The position numbers were made by a program, and so were the translations under genes. The notes below the pieces were generated by a model. It ran no database searches and was not told where the DNA came from. It saw only the letters and a program-made list of their open reading frames with translations. DNA of 64,000 bases from an uncultured Collinsella sp. (GTDB taxonomy: Bacteria > Actinomycetota > Coriobacteriia > Coriobacteriales > Coriobacteriaceae), in assembly GCA_900546455.1 (NCBI GenBank), contig URCS01000001.1, forward strand, positions 1 to 64,000. Direction: 5' to 3'. Of this stretch, positions 18,943-27,981 are shown one piece after another. Positions within the stretch are counted from its first letter, which is position 1, and each line of letters begins with the position of its first letter.

Positions 18943-18976
18943 CAAAAGACCGACGATGCAGACGCATCGTCGGTCT
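18943..18976 (-). terminator. Rho-independent terminator after thiI
   Basis: A perfect 13-bp stem, AGACCGACGATGC with its complement around a four-base loop, is followed on the minus strand by TTTT. It lies 11 bases after the thiI stop and closes the rpoZ/thiI transcript before comEA. Confidence 0.9.
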
Positions 18977-18986
18977 ATGCACAAAA

Positions 18987-20231
18987 TTACTCGTGATCTT
19001 GGTAAATCTCACGCGGAGCAAGCTCCGAATGTTTGCGTTTTAAGGTCTTAGGGGCCTTATACGTGTTGCTCTCGAAGTCGATGTACTCGGTCTGCTTGAG
19101 CAGGCGCTCGATCATCTCCTCGTGATCGAACAACTCCCAGGCCTCATGCACGGCATCGAGTTTAGCGTGCGTCTCGGGACGGCGCGGCATAAACAGCGTG
19201 CAGCAGTCGGGAGCGGCCTCAGTCGAGATATCGAACGTACCGATCTCCTCGGCGCGCGCGATGATCTCCTGCTTGTCCGAACCGATGAGAGGACGGAACA
19301 CGGGGATCTTCACGGCCTCGTTGACGGCCATGATATTCTCAAGCGTTTGGGAGGCAACCTGCCCAAGCGATTCGCCCGTCACGATGGCCTTGGCGCCCTC
19401 GATGTGCGCAATGCGCTCGGCAACCGAATACATAATACGGCGATACATGATCACGCGCAGGTTGCTGGGACAGGTGACCGAAATCTCACGCTGGCAGTCA
19501 CCAAACGGCACCACGTACAGGCGGCCGATCTGGACACCCGGCTCAAGCGCACGGATGATGTCCTGCACCAAATACTCGCTCGTATCGGGCGTCTGCGGAC
19601 GACCGGAGAAATGTACCGGCACGCACACCGCGCCGCGACGCGCGAGCATCCAGGTCGCCACCGGAGAATCGATACCCGACGACAGCAGCGTCACGACCTT
19701 GCCGGCAGAACCCACCGGCAGACCGCCCACACCGCGCTCGGAGCGCGCATACACGTAGACGCTACCCTGGACCACCAGTACGTGCACCATAGCGTCAGGA
19801 TCGTGCATCTGAACCTTTTTATCAGGAAACGCCTCGCACAACACCTCGCCCACCTGACGATTGATGTCAATCGAGGTGAGCTCATAGTCAGTATTGGAGC
19901 GCTTGGCGTGCACCTTAAACGAATCGAAAGGACCAAACTCGCGCAGCGCCTTGACGGCGGCGGCACAGTACTCCTGCGGGTCGCGGTTAGTGTGATACGC
20001 CAAAGACACACGAGCAACGCCGGGAACGGTGCGAATGACACGCGCCGCCTCATCGGCCTGATGCTCGTTAAAGGTCACGAGGATATAACCGGAAATTCGA
20101 GACACGGCATTCACGGAAAAGGCGGCCAAGGCCGCCTTGATGTTATCCATGAGGATATGCTCAAAATGTGCGCGGTTCTTGCCCTTCAGTCCAACCTCGT
20201 GATAGTGGACCAGACAGACGCGAGCTGCCAT
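18987..20231 (-). CDS. thiI: tRNA 4-thiouridine synthase ThiI
   Basis: ThiI thiolates U8 of tRNA and may also supply sulfur for thiazole synthesis. The 414-residue product has an N-terminal ferredoxin-like segment and a THUMP domain, followed by a PP-loop ATPase motif (LLSSGIDSPVA). There is no C-terminal rhodanese domain, as in Bacillus-type ThiI, so sulfur must come from a separate cysteine desulfurase. The ATG directly follows the rpoZ stop (TAAATG). A terminator follows. Confidence 0.94.
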   Translation of the reverse strand: MAARVCLVHYHEVGLKGKNRAHFEHILMDNIKAALAAFSVNAVSRISGYILVTFNEHQADEAARVIRTVPGVARVSLAYHTNRDPQEYCAAAVKALREFGPFDSFKVHAKRSNTDYELTSIDINRQVGEVLCEAFPDKKVQMHDPDAMVHVLVVQGSVYVYARSERGVGGLPVGSAGKVVTLLSSGIDSPVATWMLARRGAVCVPVHFSGRPQTPDTSEYLVQDIIRALEPGVQIGRLYVVPFGDCQREISVTCPSNLRVIMYRRIMYSVAERIAHIEGAKAIVTGESLGQVASQTLENIMAVNEAVKIPVFRPLIGSDKQEIIARAEEIGTFDISTEAAPDCCTLFMPRRPETHAKLDAVHEAWELFDHEEMIERLLKQTEYIDFESNTYKAPKTLKRKHSELAPREIYQDHE

Positions 20232-20513
20232 TTAGGCTTCAGCAACCTTGTGGCCGAGCGCCTTCTCGTAACGGGCCTCGTCGTAAGAGATGTCGCCATC
20301 GACAATCTCGTCCATAGCCATCGAGATGGTATCGGCACCGGAAAGCCCGATGGTGATGTCATCGACATCCTGGACGGCAAGCACGCGGTTGTGCTGGCCA
20401 CGCAGCATGCTATTGATGTCGCAGGCGCGCTTGGAGGCAAGCGAAGCGAGCAGGAAGCGGTTGTGATCGGTCTTCTCCAGAAGATCGTCAATGCAAGGCT
20501 TTACAACGGACAC
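20232..20513 (-). CDS. rpoZ: RNA polymerase subunit omega
   Basis: Omega assists folding of the beta-prime subunit. The 93-residue protein begins MSVVKPCIDDLLEKTDHNRFLLA and carries KRACDINSM(L/R) and the later ISYDEARYEKAL. This matches small omega proteins of Gram-positive bacteria. A GTG at 20513 follows a GGATCTGAGG stretch that could serve as the ribosome site. gmk precedes it by five bases; gmk-rpoZ is a very conserved pair. Confidence 0.92.
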   Translation of the reverse strand: MSVVKPCIDDLLEKTDHNRFLLASLASKRACDINSMLRGQHNRVLAVQDVDDITIGLSGADTISMAMDEIVDGDISYDEARYEKALGHKVAEA

Positions 20514-20518
20514 GGACC

Positions 20519-21088
20519 TCAGATCCTTTCATGCATATCGAGAACGCGAACGAGCTCATCGGTCGCGCGGTCGAGATCGTCATTTACCACGACGTCGTCG
20601 TAGCGGTCGGCAAGGGCAAGCTCATCGGCGGCGTTTGCCATACGCAGCTCAATCGTCTCGGGCGTCTCGGTACCGCGACCGACTAGACGCTCGCGGAGTA
20701 CCTCAAGCGAAGGCGGCTTGATAAAGATCAGCACGGCCTCGGGGAAACGCTCCTTCACCTGCAGGGCACCCTGGACATCGATCTCCAAGATGAGAGACGA
20801 ACCAGAGGCGAGCTTGGACTGAACCTCGCTCACCAACGTGCCGTAGCAGTTACCGTGGACCTCGGCCCACTCAACAAACTCACCGTTTGCCACGCGGCGG
20901 TCGAACTCCTCACGCGTCAGGAAAAAGTAATTGACGCCATCGACCTCGCCTTTGCGTGGGGCTCGCGTGGTAGCCGAAACCGTCAGGCCCAGGTTAGAGC
21001 GACGCTCGCGAACACGAGTGACGAGCGTACCCTTGCCTGCGCCTGACGGTCCAGAAATCACAAAGAGCTTGGAATCCTGAGCGCTCAC
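20519..21088 (-). CDS. gmk: Guanylate kinase
   Basis: Gmk phosphorylates GMP to GDP. The 189-residue protein has the P-loop SGPSGAGKGT, the GMP-binding stretch RAPRKGEVDGVNYFFL, and the LEIDVQGA motif, in normal order and length. The start is a GTG at 21088, directly after the mihF stop (TAAGTG), so mihF, gmk and rpoZ are likely co-transcribed. Confidence 0.96.
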   Translation of the reverse strand: MSAQDSKLFVISGPSGAGKGTLVTRVRERRSNLGLTVSATTRAPRKGEVDGVNYFFLTREEFDRRVANGEFVEWAEVHGNCYGTLVSEVQSKLASGSSLILEIDVQGALQVKERFPEAVLIFIKPPSLEVLRERLVGRGTETPETIELRMANAADELALADRYDDVVVNDDLDRATDELVRVLDMHERI

Positions 21089-21397
21089 TTATTTGGTCAG
21101 CTGCTCGAGGAGCTGCTCGCGCTGACGGACGCCGAGGCCCTGGACGCGACGGGTAGCGGAGATACCGAGCTCCTCCATGATCTTGGCGGCCTTGGCCTTG
21201 CCATAACCAGGGAGAGACTCGATGAGGGTGGAAACCTTCATGCGGGAAGCGATGGGGTCATCGGAGTTGAGCACGGACTCGAGGGACTTCTCGCCCTTCT
21301 TGATCTGCTCGCGAAGCTCAGCGCGGGCGTGACGTGCGGCAGCAGCCTTCTCAAGAGCCTGCTTGCGCTGCTCATCGGTAAGCTGAGGGAGTGCCAT
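21089..21397 (-). CDS. mihF: Integration host factor, actinobacterial type
   Basis: This small nucleoid DNA-binding protein is specific to actinobacteria and unrelated to the proteobacterial IHF. The 102-residue product starts MALPQLTDEQRKQALEKA. The DNA-binding helix-two-turn-helix segment VSTLIESLPGYGKAKAAKIM and the GISATRRVQGLG region follow. The ATG at 21397 has GGAGG five bases upstream. Its position before gmk is the classical actinobacterial arrangement and is one of the best lineage markers in this window. Confidence 0.95.
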   Translation of the reverse strand: MALPQLTDEQRKQALEKAAAARHARAELREQIKKGEKSLESVLNSDDPIASRMKVSTLIESLPGYGKAKAAKIMEELGISATRRVQGLGVRQREQLLEQLTK

Positions 21398-21441
21398 TCG
21401 TACCTCCAAAAAGTTGGGTTATATCTGATTCAATAATTGGC

Positions 21442-21447
21442 ATTTTA
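21442..21447 (-). promoter_or_regulatory. Candidate mihF operon promoter -10
   Basis: On the minus strand TGC-TAAAAT gives an extended -10 box about 45 bases before the mihF start. A weak TTGGGC lies upstream at a longer than ideal distance. Confidence 0.4.
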
Positions 21448-21533
21448 GCACGTAGAACGTACAAAATGCCCAATCGCGGCTCCATAGGTTAGACGATACC
21501 CGCAAAAAGTGCAATATACTGCGCCCAAAGTTA

Positions 21534-21591
21534 AGCCCCTGACCTGCGATTCCACACAAAGGATGAGAAAGTTTACGCAGGCACAGGGGCT
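21534..21591. other. Long interrupted hairpin between pyrF and mihF
   Basis: AGCCCCTG-A-CCTGCG pairs with CGCAGG-CA-CAGGGGCT across a 27-base loop. On the plus strand it ends in TATTTT, and a TATACT box lies 16-21 bases before it. On the minus strand it follows pyrF by about 45 bases and ends in TTAACTTT. It may terminate the pyr operon or be a short plus-strand structured RNA; sequence alone does not decide. Confidence 0.45.
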
Positions 21592-21636
21592 ATTTTGTGC
21601 TAATGAGACCCAAAAGTGGTGACTTAGGGGAATCTT

Positions 21637-22353
21637 TTAGGCGACGTTTTCGACCAGCTCAGCGACAATAGCGTCAAAGGCGGCAACCGGATCGTCGGCG
21701 CCGGTAATGGGGCGGCCCACCACGATATGGCTCGCGCCGCGCTCGATAGCCTGGGAAGGCGTGGCCACGCGGGACTGATCGCCCAGCGCAGCACCAACCG
21801 GACGCACGCCCGGGGTCACAATCAGCGCATCGGGGCCTAGCAGCTCACGCATGTCATGAGCCTCCATCGGCGAGCACACGATGCCGTCGATACCGTTGGC
21901 CTGGGCGAGTTTTGCCAGACGGGCGGCCTCCTCGGCAACGGGCGACTCGACGCCGATCTCGCTCAGCGCATCCTGATTCATGCTCGTAAGCACGGTGATG
22001 GCGACGAGCTTGGCTCGATCCTCGCGTGCCTCCTCGGCACCCTCACGGCAGGCGGCGAGCATAGCACCCGAACCCAAGCCGTGAACCGAAAGCAGGTCGG
22101 CACCGGCAAGCGAGGCCGAGCGAGCGGCACCGCGCACCTGATGCGGAATGTCATGGAACTTAAGGTCAAGGAAGACCTTAAAGCCCAGGTCCTTGAACGT
22201 CTTGACGATCTCGGGACCCTCGGCGTAATAGAGCGTCATGCCCACTTTAAGCCAGGCGGCATGGCCCGAAAGCTCATGGGCGAGCTCGAGCGCACGCTCA
22301 CGGTCGCAGTCGAGGGCGACGATAACGCGGTCGCGGGCATCGGTCTCTAGCAT
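21637..22353 (-). CDS. pyrF: Orotidine 5'-phosphate decarboxylase
   Basis: PyrF makes UMP from OMP, the last step of de novo pyrimidine synthesis. The 238-residue product starts MLETDARDRVIVALDCD and has the catalytic D-x-K-x-x-D motif (FLDLKFHDIP). The phosphate loop VTPGVRPVG and a late VVGRPITGADDP follow. The ATG at 22353 overlaps the end of pyrD (ATGCTAG). It is the last gene of the pyr operon. Confidence 0.96.
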   Translation of the reverse strand: MLETDARDRVIVALDCDRERALELAHELSGHAAWLKVGMTLYYAEGPEIVKTFKDLGFKVFLDLKFHDIPHQVRGAARSASLAGADLLSVHGLGSGAMLAACREGAEEAREDRAKLVAITVLTSMNQDALSEIGVESPVAEEAARLAKLAQANGIDGIVCSPMEAHDMRELLGPDALIVTPGVRPVGAALGDQSRVATPSQAIERGASHIVVGRPITGADDPVAAFDAIVAELVENVA

Positions 22354-23270
22354 TCGAAAGCACCTACCAACTCGTTGATGTCCTTCACGCCCTGGGACTC
22401 GGCCCAGGCCTCGAGCTCGCGCGCAATCTTGAGCGAAGCGCACGGATCGACGAAGTTGGCCATACCGACCGATACGCAGGTGGCGCCGGCCAGGATAAAC
22501 TCGGCCGCATCCTCACCGGTCATGACGCCGCCGACGCCGTTGATGGGGATATCGACGGCCTGGGCAACCTCCCAGACCATACGCACGGCGATGTGATGGC
22601 ACAGCGGGCCCGAAAGACCGCCCTTGGGCTTGGCCACACGCGACTTGCGGGTGTGAACGTCGATGGCCATACCCTGGATGGAGTTGATGACCGAAAGGCC
22701 GTCGGCGCCGGCGGCCTCGAGGGCGCGGGCGATCTCGGCGACGTTGACCGGGGCCATCTTCACAAACAGCGGCTTGTCGGTCACCTTGCGGCAGGCGGCC
22801 ATGACGGCAGAGGCGCCCTCGGGCGTGGAGCCCATGGCGGCACCGCCGGCGGCAATGTTGGGACAGCTCACGTTGATCTCATAGCCGGCAGCCCAGGGGC
22901 ACAGCTCGACATACATCTCGAGCGCACGGACGAACTCGTCCACGGAATGACCGGCAACCTGGCAGATGACCTGGCAGCCGTCCTTGGAGAGCTGCTCGAG
23001 CCACGGACCGGACTCGCGGGCGAAAGCGGCCACACCGGGGTTCTGCAGGCCCACGGAATTGATCATGCCGCCGGGGATCTCGGCCATGCGGGGTGCGGGA
23101 TTGCCGGGCCAGGGCTCGGCAGCGCAACCCTTGGTGGTGATGGCACCCAGCTGGGAGACATCGAAGAAGTTCTGGAACTGCCAACCGTAGCCAAAGGTAC
23201 CGGCTGCGGTGTTGATGGGGTTCTGCATCTTGACGCCGCCGAAATCGACGGCCATGTTCACGGTACCCAC
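22347..23270 (-). CDS. pyrD: Dihydroorotate dehydrogenase, class 1B catalytic subunit
   Basis: PyrD oxidises dihydroorotate to orotate. The 307-residue protein shows VDFGGVKMQNPI at the N-terminus, NPAPRMAEIPGGMINSVGLQN, the catalytic-cysteine motif YEINVSCPNI, and VNGVGGV-like FMN loops. A catalytic Cys instead of Ser and the adjacent pyrK identify the NAD-linked class 1B enzyme. The GTG at 23270 overlaps the pyrK stop (TAGTG); a GTG nine bases further in is also possible. Confidence 0.95.
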   Translation of the reverse strand: MGTVNMAVDFGGVKMQNPINTAAGTFGYGWQFQNFFDVSQLGAITTKGCAAEPWPGNPAPRMAEIPGGMINSVGLQNPGVAAFARESGPWLEQLSKDGCQVICQVAGHSVDEFVRALEMYVELCPWAAGYEINVSCPNIAAGGAAMGSTPEGASAVMAACRKVTDKPLFVKMAPVNVAEIARALEAAGADGLSVINSIQGMAIDVHTRKSRVAKPKGGLSGPLCHHIAVRMVWEVAQAVDIPINGVGGVMTGEDAAEFILAGATCVSVGMANFVDPCASLKIARELEAWAESQGVKDINELVGAFEC

Positions 23271-24061
23271 TAGAAGACCACCACCTTGGAAGCATCAAAC
23301 ACGGGGCCGCACATGCAGGCGCCCTTCATACCGTCGACCGTCTCGACATTGCAGGTGTTGCAGGCACCAAAGCCACAGCTCATCATGCGCTCGAGCGACA
23401 CCTCGCAGTACGCGCCGGCCTCGGCGGCAGCGGCGGCGACCTTCTTCATCATGACGGCGGGACCACAGCTGGCGACGTAGTCGTAACCGCCCTCGCCGAG
23501 CAGCTCAGCGGCAGGATCGGTGCAGAAGCCGTGCGTGCCCAACGAGCCGTCGTCGGTGCATACGTTGACCGTAGCTCCCAGCGCGCGGAACTCATCGACG
23601 CCCACGGCCTTGGACGCGGTGCAAAAGCCCAGGCACACGTCGACGGCTACACCCTGCTTGGCAAGCATGTCAGCCAGGCAGAGCACAGGCGGAACGCCAA
23701 TGCCGCCGGCGACGAGCAGTGCTTTCCTGGTACCCTCGGGCACGAACCAGCCGCGGCCGCCAGGGCCCAGCAGGTTGGAGGTGGAGCCAAGGGCCATCTG
23801 CGACAGACGACGGGTATCATCGCCCACGACGGCGTACCACAGCTCGACGGTGCCGGCCTCGGCGTCGGCACGATAGAAGCTCAGGGGCACGCGAAGCAGC
23901 GAGGACGCATCACCGGGTACGGCGATGTTCACAAACTGACCGGGCTTGAGCGCACTTGCAAGCTTGGGGGCCGAGATAACGAGCGAGAAGATGCCGTCGG
24001 CGATCTCCTGGTTCGAGACGACCTCGAAGTCGTGCATGCGTGCAGTGGAAGGTGTGGGCAT
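23270..24061 (-). CDS. pyrK: Dihydroorotate dehydrogenase electron transfer subunit
   Basis: PyrK carries FAD and a [2Fe-2S] cluster and passes electrons from PyrD to NAD. The 263-residue protein has the flavin-binding segment RVPLSFYRAD, an NAD-binding-like GGIGVPPVL, and a C-terminal cysteine cluster (CGFGACNTC with a later ACMCG). It overlaps pyrD by one base. The ATG at 24061 follows a GGAG ribosome site. Confidence 0.95.
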   Translation of the reverse strand: MPTPSTARMHDFEVVSNQEIADGIFSLVISAPKLASALKPGQFVNIAVPGDASSLLRVPLSFYRADAEAGTVELWYAVVGDDTRRLSQMALGSTSNLLGPGGRGWFVPEGTRKALLVAGGIGVPPVLCLADMLAKQGVAVDVCLGFCTASKAVGVDEFRALGATVNVCTDDGSLGTHGFCTDPAAELLGEGGYDYVASCGPAVMMKKVAAAAAEAGAYCEVSLERMMSCGFGACNTCNVETVDGMKGACMCGPVFDASKVVVF

Positions 24062-24100
24062 AGACGCTCCAATCCCCCATGCGGTTGCATGGTTCAGGCG

Positions 24101-24133
24101 AACAGAAAGCGCGGCACCGCAAGGGCGCCGCGC
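24101..24133 (-). terminator. Terminator-like hairpin between pyrC and pyrK
   Basis: GCGCGGC pairs with GCCGCGC around an 11-base loop, and on the minus strand TTTCTGTT follows. It sits in the 92-base gap after pyrC, so it may partially separate pyrRBC from pyrKDF. The T run is imperfect. Confidence 0.5.
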
Positions 24134-24153
24134 ACAAAAGCGATAAGGCTATG

Positions 24154-25443
24154 CTAGCAGATGCAGCCGTCGGCAAGCGTCTGCTTACCGCCGACGAACA
24201 CATCGGTGGCACGACCGGTGAGCGTACGGCCGGCAAAACCGGAGTTCTCGGCGCGCGACTCGTAGCCGTCCTCGCCGACCGTCCAGGTTGCAGCGGGGTC
24301 GAAGACGGTCAGGTCGGCAACGGAGCCCGCCTTGACCTGAACCTGGTCGAGGCCCAGGATCTCACGCGGCTTGATGGCCATGAGCTCGACCATGCGGCCC
24401 ACGCTCATCTTGCCCGTGTTGACCAGCTCGGTGAGTACGAGCGACAGCGAGGTCTCGAGGCCGGTCATACCAAAGGGCGCAAGCTCGAACTCGCGGGCCT
24501 TCTCCCACGGGGTGTGGGGAGCATGATCGGTGACGATAACGTCGACGGTGCCGTCGATGACACCCTGACGGATGGCCTCGGCGTCCTCGTCGGTGCGCAG
24601 CGGCGGATTGACCTTGAGCGAGGTGTTGTAGGTCTCGTCCAGGTCGTTCTCGGTCAGGAACATGTGGTGCGGGGTTGCCTCGCAGGTAACCTGAACGCCA
24701 GCGGCCTTGCCGGCACGCACGATCTCCAGGCCATGGGCGGTAGAGATGTGCTGGATGTGCAGCTTGGCACCGGTCAGCTTGGCGATCTCGATGTCGCGAG
24801 CGATCTGGAGCTCCTCGCCGGCAGCCGGCCAGCCCTCAAGAGCCAGACGGGTCGAGACCTTGCCCTCGTTGATCTGGCCGTGGCCGACCAGGTCCTCGTC
24901 CTGGCAGTGGCTCATAAAGACCTTGCCGAACATCTTGCCGTAGTCCATGCAGCGACGGAGCATGCCTGCACCCTGCACGCCGCGACCGTCGTCGGTGAAG
25001 GCGACGGCGCCGTGGGCGACCATATCGCCCATCTCGGACATGGCCTCGCCCTTAAGACCGCGGGTCATGGCGCCCGACGGATAGACGCGGCAGTGACCGA
25101 CCTCGGCAGCGCGGGACTTGACGAACTCAACGACGGTACCGTTATCGGTAACGGGATCGGTGTTGGGCATAGCGCACACGCCGGTGAAGCCGCCCTTGGC
25201 AGCTGCGCGGGTGCCGCTCTCGATGTCCTCTTTGACCTCGTAGCCGGGCTCGCGCAGGTGGACGTGCATGTCCACCAAGCCAGGGACGAGGTACTTACCG
25301 GAAAGGTCGCGGACCACGGCTCCCTCGGCGGCGAGGTTCTCGCCGACCTCGGCGATCTTGTCGCCGTCAATCAGGACGTCAACGACACCGTCAAGCTCGA
25401 CGGACGGGTCGACGACGTGGGCATTCTTAAGAAGCAAGGCCAT
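24154..25443 (-). CDS. pyrC: Dihydroorotase
   Basis: PyrC closes carbamoyl-aspartate to dihydroorotate with a two-zinc amidohydrolase site. The 429-residue product has the metal motif VDMHVHLREPG near residue 58, MPNTDPVTD, the HIQHIST histidine and a late DHAPHTPWEK. This is the class I (Bacillus-like) form. The ATG at 25443 has GGAGGT seven bases upstream. It overlaps the end of pyrB by 17 bases. Confidence 0.96.
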   Translation of the reverse strand: MALLLKNAHVVDPSVELDGVVDVLIDGDKIAEVGENLAAEGAVVRDLSGKYLVPGLVDMHVHLREPGYEVKEDIESGTRAAAKGGFTGVCAMPNTDPVTDNGTVVEFVKSRAAEVGHCRVYPSGAMTRGLKGEAMSEMGDMVAHGAVAFTDDGRGVQGAGMLRRCMDYGKMFGKVFMSHCQDEDLVGHGQINEGKVSTRLALEGWPAAGEELQIARDIEIAKLTGAKLHIQHISTAHGLEIVRAGKAAGVQVTCEATPHHMFLTENDLDETYNTSLKVNPPLRTDEDAEAIRQGVIDGTVDVIVTDHAPHTPWEKAREFELAPFGMTGLETSLSLVLTELVNTGKMSVGRMVELMAIKPREILGLDQVQVKAGSVADLTVFDPAATWTVGEDGYESRAENSGFAGRTLTGRATDVFVGGKQTLADGCIC

Positions 25444-26371
25444 TATCGGCACCTCCAAGCAGCAGATACAGGATAGCCATACGCACGCAGATACCGGCGT
25501 AGACCTGCTCCAGGATGACGGAGCGTTGCGGGTGGTCGGCCATATAGGAGTCGAACTCGACGCCGCGGTTGATGGGGCCCGGGTGGCAGATGATCGCGTC
25601 GGGCTTCATGAGCTTCTCACGGTCCTTGGTCAGGCCGAAGAGCTTGTGGTACTCGCGAATGGTCGGGAACGGGGCACCCTCGAGGCGCTCCTGCTGTACG
25701 CGCAGCATGTAGACGACGTCCAGCTCGGGCAGGACGGAATCGAGGTCGCTCGTCACGTGGTCGCAGCCCAGAACCTCGGGCGCCGGCGGCAGCAGCGTGC
25801 CGGGGGCGACGGCGTAGGTCTCGCAGCCCATGATCTTCAACGCGGGAATCAGCGAGCCGCAAACGCGGGAGTGGGCGATGTCGCCGACGACAGCGACCTT
25901 CAGACCGTGGAAGTCACCCTTGTGCTCCCAGATGGTGTACAGGTCGAGCAGAGCCTGCGTGGGGTGGTTGTGCTTACCGTCACCGGCGCAGATAACACTC
26001 GCGGGCGAATTCTGCGTGACGATGTAGGGAGCACCGGCATGCTTGTCGCGCACGACAATGCAGTCAATCTTGTAGGCGTTGAGGGTCTCGACGGTATCGA
26101 CGAGGCTCTCGCCCTTGACCGTGGAGGTCGAGGAGCCGCCAAAGTTGAGGCTGTCGGCCGAAAGACGCTTCTCGGCGAGCTCGAAGGAGCTGCGGGTACG
26201 CGTCGAGGGCTCGTTGAACATGTTGACGATGGTCTTGCCCTTGAGCGTGGGGACCTTCTTGATGGCACGCTCGTTGACCTCGGAGAACGCCTTGGCGGTC
26301 TCGAGGATGAGCTTGATGTCCTCTTCGGAGTACTCGGTAATGTCGATCAGGTGCTTATGATTAAACGCCAC
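25427..26371 (-). CDS. pyrB: Aspartate carbamoyltransferase catalytic subunit
   Basis: PyrB condenses carbamoyl phosphate and aspartate. The 314-residue protein shows the carbamoyl-phosphate loop PSTRTRSSFELA, the VIRDKHAGAP-like segment, HNHPTQALLD and a C-terminal CHPGPINRGVE. No pyrI regulatory subunit is nearby. A GTG at 26371 is preferred because GGGAGG lies at good spacing; a GTG at 26383 is the alternative. The first codons overlap or abut the end of pyrR, so translation is probably coupled. Confidence 0.94.
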   Translation of the reverse strand: MAFNHKHLIDITEYSEEDIKLILETAKAFSEVNERAIKKVPTLKGKTIVNMFNEPSTRTRSSFELAEKRLSADSLNFGGSSTSTVKGESLVDTVETLNAYKIDCIVVRDKHAGAPYIVTQNSPASVICAGDGKHNHPTQALLDLYTIWEHKGDFHGLKVAVVGDIAHSRVCGSLIPALKIMGCETYAVAPGTLLPPAPEVLGCDHVTSDLDSVLPELDVVYMLRVQQERLEGAPFPTIREYHKLFGLTKDREKLMKPDAIICHPGPINRGVEFDSYMADHPQRSVILEQVYAGICVRMAILYLLLGGADNGLAS

Positions 26372-26375
26372 GGTA

Positions 26376-27120
<745 letters not shown>

Positions 27121-27214
27121 AGCCAACCTCGGGCTCAAATGCGAGCATAAATACTAGTCAATCCGTAAACGGAGCCAATCGCTCCATAAACCTATATATA
27201 TTTGTGGGACGCGC

Positions 27215-27243
27215 TTGAAAACCTTGTTGCGAGCTGGCATAAT
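27215..27243 (+). promoter_or_regulatory. rpmB promoter 1
   Basis: TTGAAA at 27215-27220 and CATAAT at 27238-27243 with a 17-base spacer form a near-consensus sigma-70 type promoter on the plus strand, about 165 bases before rpmB. A second extended -10 (TGC-TATAGT, 27353-27358) lies nearer the gene and overlaps a GCACAGA/TCTGTGC inverted repeat. Confidence 0.7.
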
Positions 27244-27352
27244 CCCCTCTGCCGCACGCAAATCGGATCTACGTCCAGGGCCGTAGCGTGGGCACTATCG
27301 CCAAAAGAGGAATATCTCTGTGTAGATTGCGCACAGAGACATGCTTCTGTGC

Positions 27353-27358
27353 TATAGT
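27353..27358 (+). promoter_or_regulatory. rpmB candidate promoter 2 (extended -10)
   Basis: TATAGT preceded by TGC lies 55 bases upstream of the rpmB ATG. Immediately before it GCACAGA and TCTGTGC form an inverted repeat (27331-27352) that could be an operator or just structure in the transcript from promoter 1. Confidence 0.45.
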
Positions 27359-27412
27359 TCAGGCTTGTTTGTTAACGCGACATGTTCGTTTGTCGCCCAA
27401 GGAGGGTCAGTT

Positions 27413-27601
27413 ATGTCCAAAGTTTGCGAAGTTTGCGGTAAGCACCCCGTTGCCGGTCGCTCCATCAGCCACTCTCACCGCGTCACCAACCGTAAGTTCC
27501 GCCCCAACATCCAGCGCGTCTACGTCGTCGTCGATGGTCACCGTCGCAAGATGAACGTTTGCTCCACCTGCCTCAAGTCCGGCAAGGTTGCGCGCTCGTA
27601 A
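27413..27601 (+). CDS. rpmB: 50S ribosomal protein L28
   Basis: The 62-residue product begins MSKVCEVCGKHPVAG and contains ISHSHRVTNRKFRPNIQRV, the L28 signature. Two cysteine pairs (CEVC near the start, CSTC near the end) mark the zinc-binding form. The ATG at 27413 has AAGGAGG seven bases upstream; the frame is open before it but unlike the family. It is a single-gene unit with two promoter candidates and a strong terminator. Confidence 0.97.
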   Translation: MSKVCEVCGKHPVAGRSISHSHRVTNRKFRPNIQRVYVVVDGHRRKMNVCSTCLKSGKVARS

Positions 27602-27669
27602 ATAAGGTCTTACCAACAAGTACCTCGGACTCTCCGGGTCAAAGACCTCGCGTTCATATAGAACTTACC

Positions 27670-27702
27670 AAAGGCGCCCTCCCCTACGGAGGGCGCCTTT
27701 TT
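27670..27702 (+). terminator. Rho-independent terminator after rpmB
   Basis: AAAGGCGCCCTCC pairs perfectly with GGAGGGCGCCTTT around a five-base loop and runs into five T residues. It lies about 70 bases after the rpmB stop. Confidence 0.92.
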
Positions 27703-27705
27703 GCA

Positions 27706-27730
27706 CTCATTGGGGACAGACTTATATGAG
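27706..27730. repeat. Left inverted repeat of the transposase remnant
   Basis: It starts CTCATTGGGGACAGAC and ends ATGAG. The partner at 27926-27950 is its imperfect reverse complement. The pair encloses 195 bases of decayed transposase sequence. Confidence 0.6.
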
Positions 27731-27925
27731 GGTTTGCAGATGTCAAAGGGATCATAGCCCAGCTGGTATGCCTTGTAACTAACGGTACGCCTCGAGCGAG
27801 TCGGACGCACCTTACACGGGATTGAAATGGATGTAATCGAGTAGCTGCACCGCCTGTGTGTCCGACTCAACCGCGACCCGCGAATAGCGATCATCAAACA
27901 GATGTCCCGTTTTCCCATTGAAATA

Positions 27926-27950
27926 CTCATGAGAGTCTGTACCCAATGAG
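27926..27950. repeat. Right inverted repeat of the transposase remnant
   Basis: It starts CTCATGAGAGTCTGT and ends CCCAATGAG, mirroring the copy at 27706-27730. It marks the outer edge of the 245-base element. Confidence 0.6.
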
Positions 27951-27981
27951 CGGGGCGATGCAGCAGGCAAATAGTTTTAGT

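Larger units (their letters stand above)
27706..27950 (-). pseudogene. Remnant of a Y1 (REP-associated/IS200-like) transposase between inverted repeats
   Basis: On the minus strand one frame reads HEYFNGKTGHLFDDRYSR and later LLDYIHFNPV before a stop codon. These are hallmark C-terminal motifs of REP-associated tyrosine transposases (RAYT, TnpA-REP). The HUH and catalytic Tyr regions are missing and the frame is interrupted, so it is a dead fragment of about 45 residues. The block is bounded by 25-bp imperfect inverted repeats (27706-27730 and 27926-27950) containing GGGGACAGAC/GTCTGTACCC, with about 20 of 25 positions matching. Confidence 0.7.
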
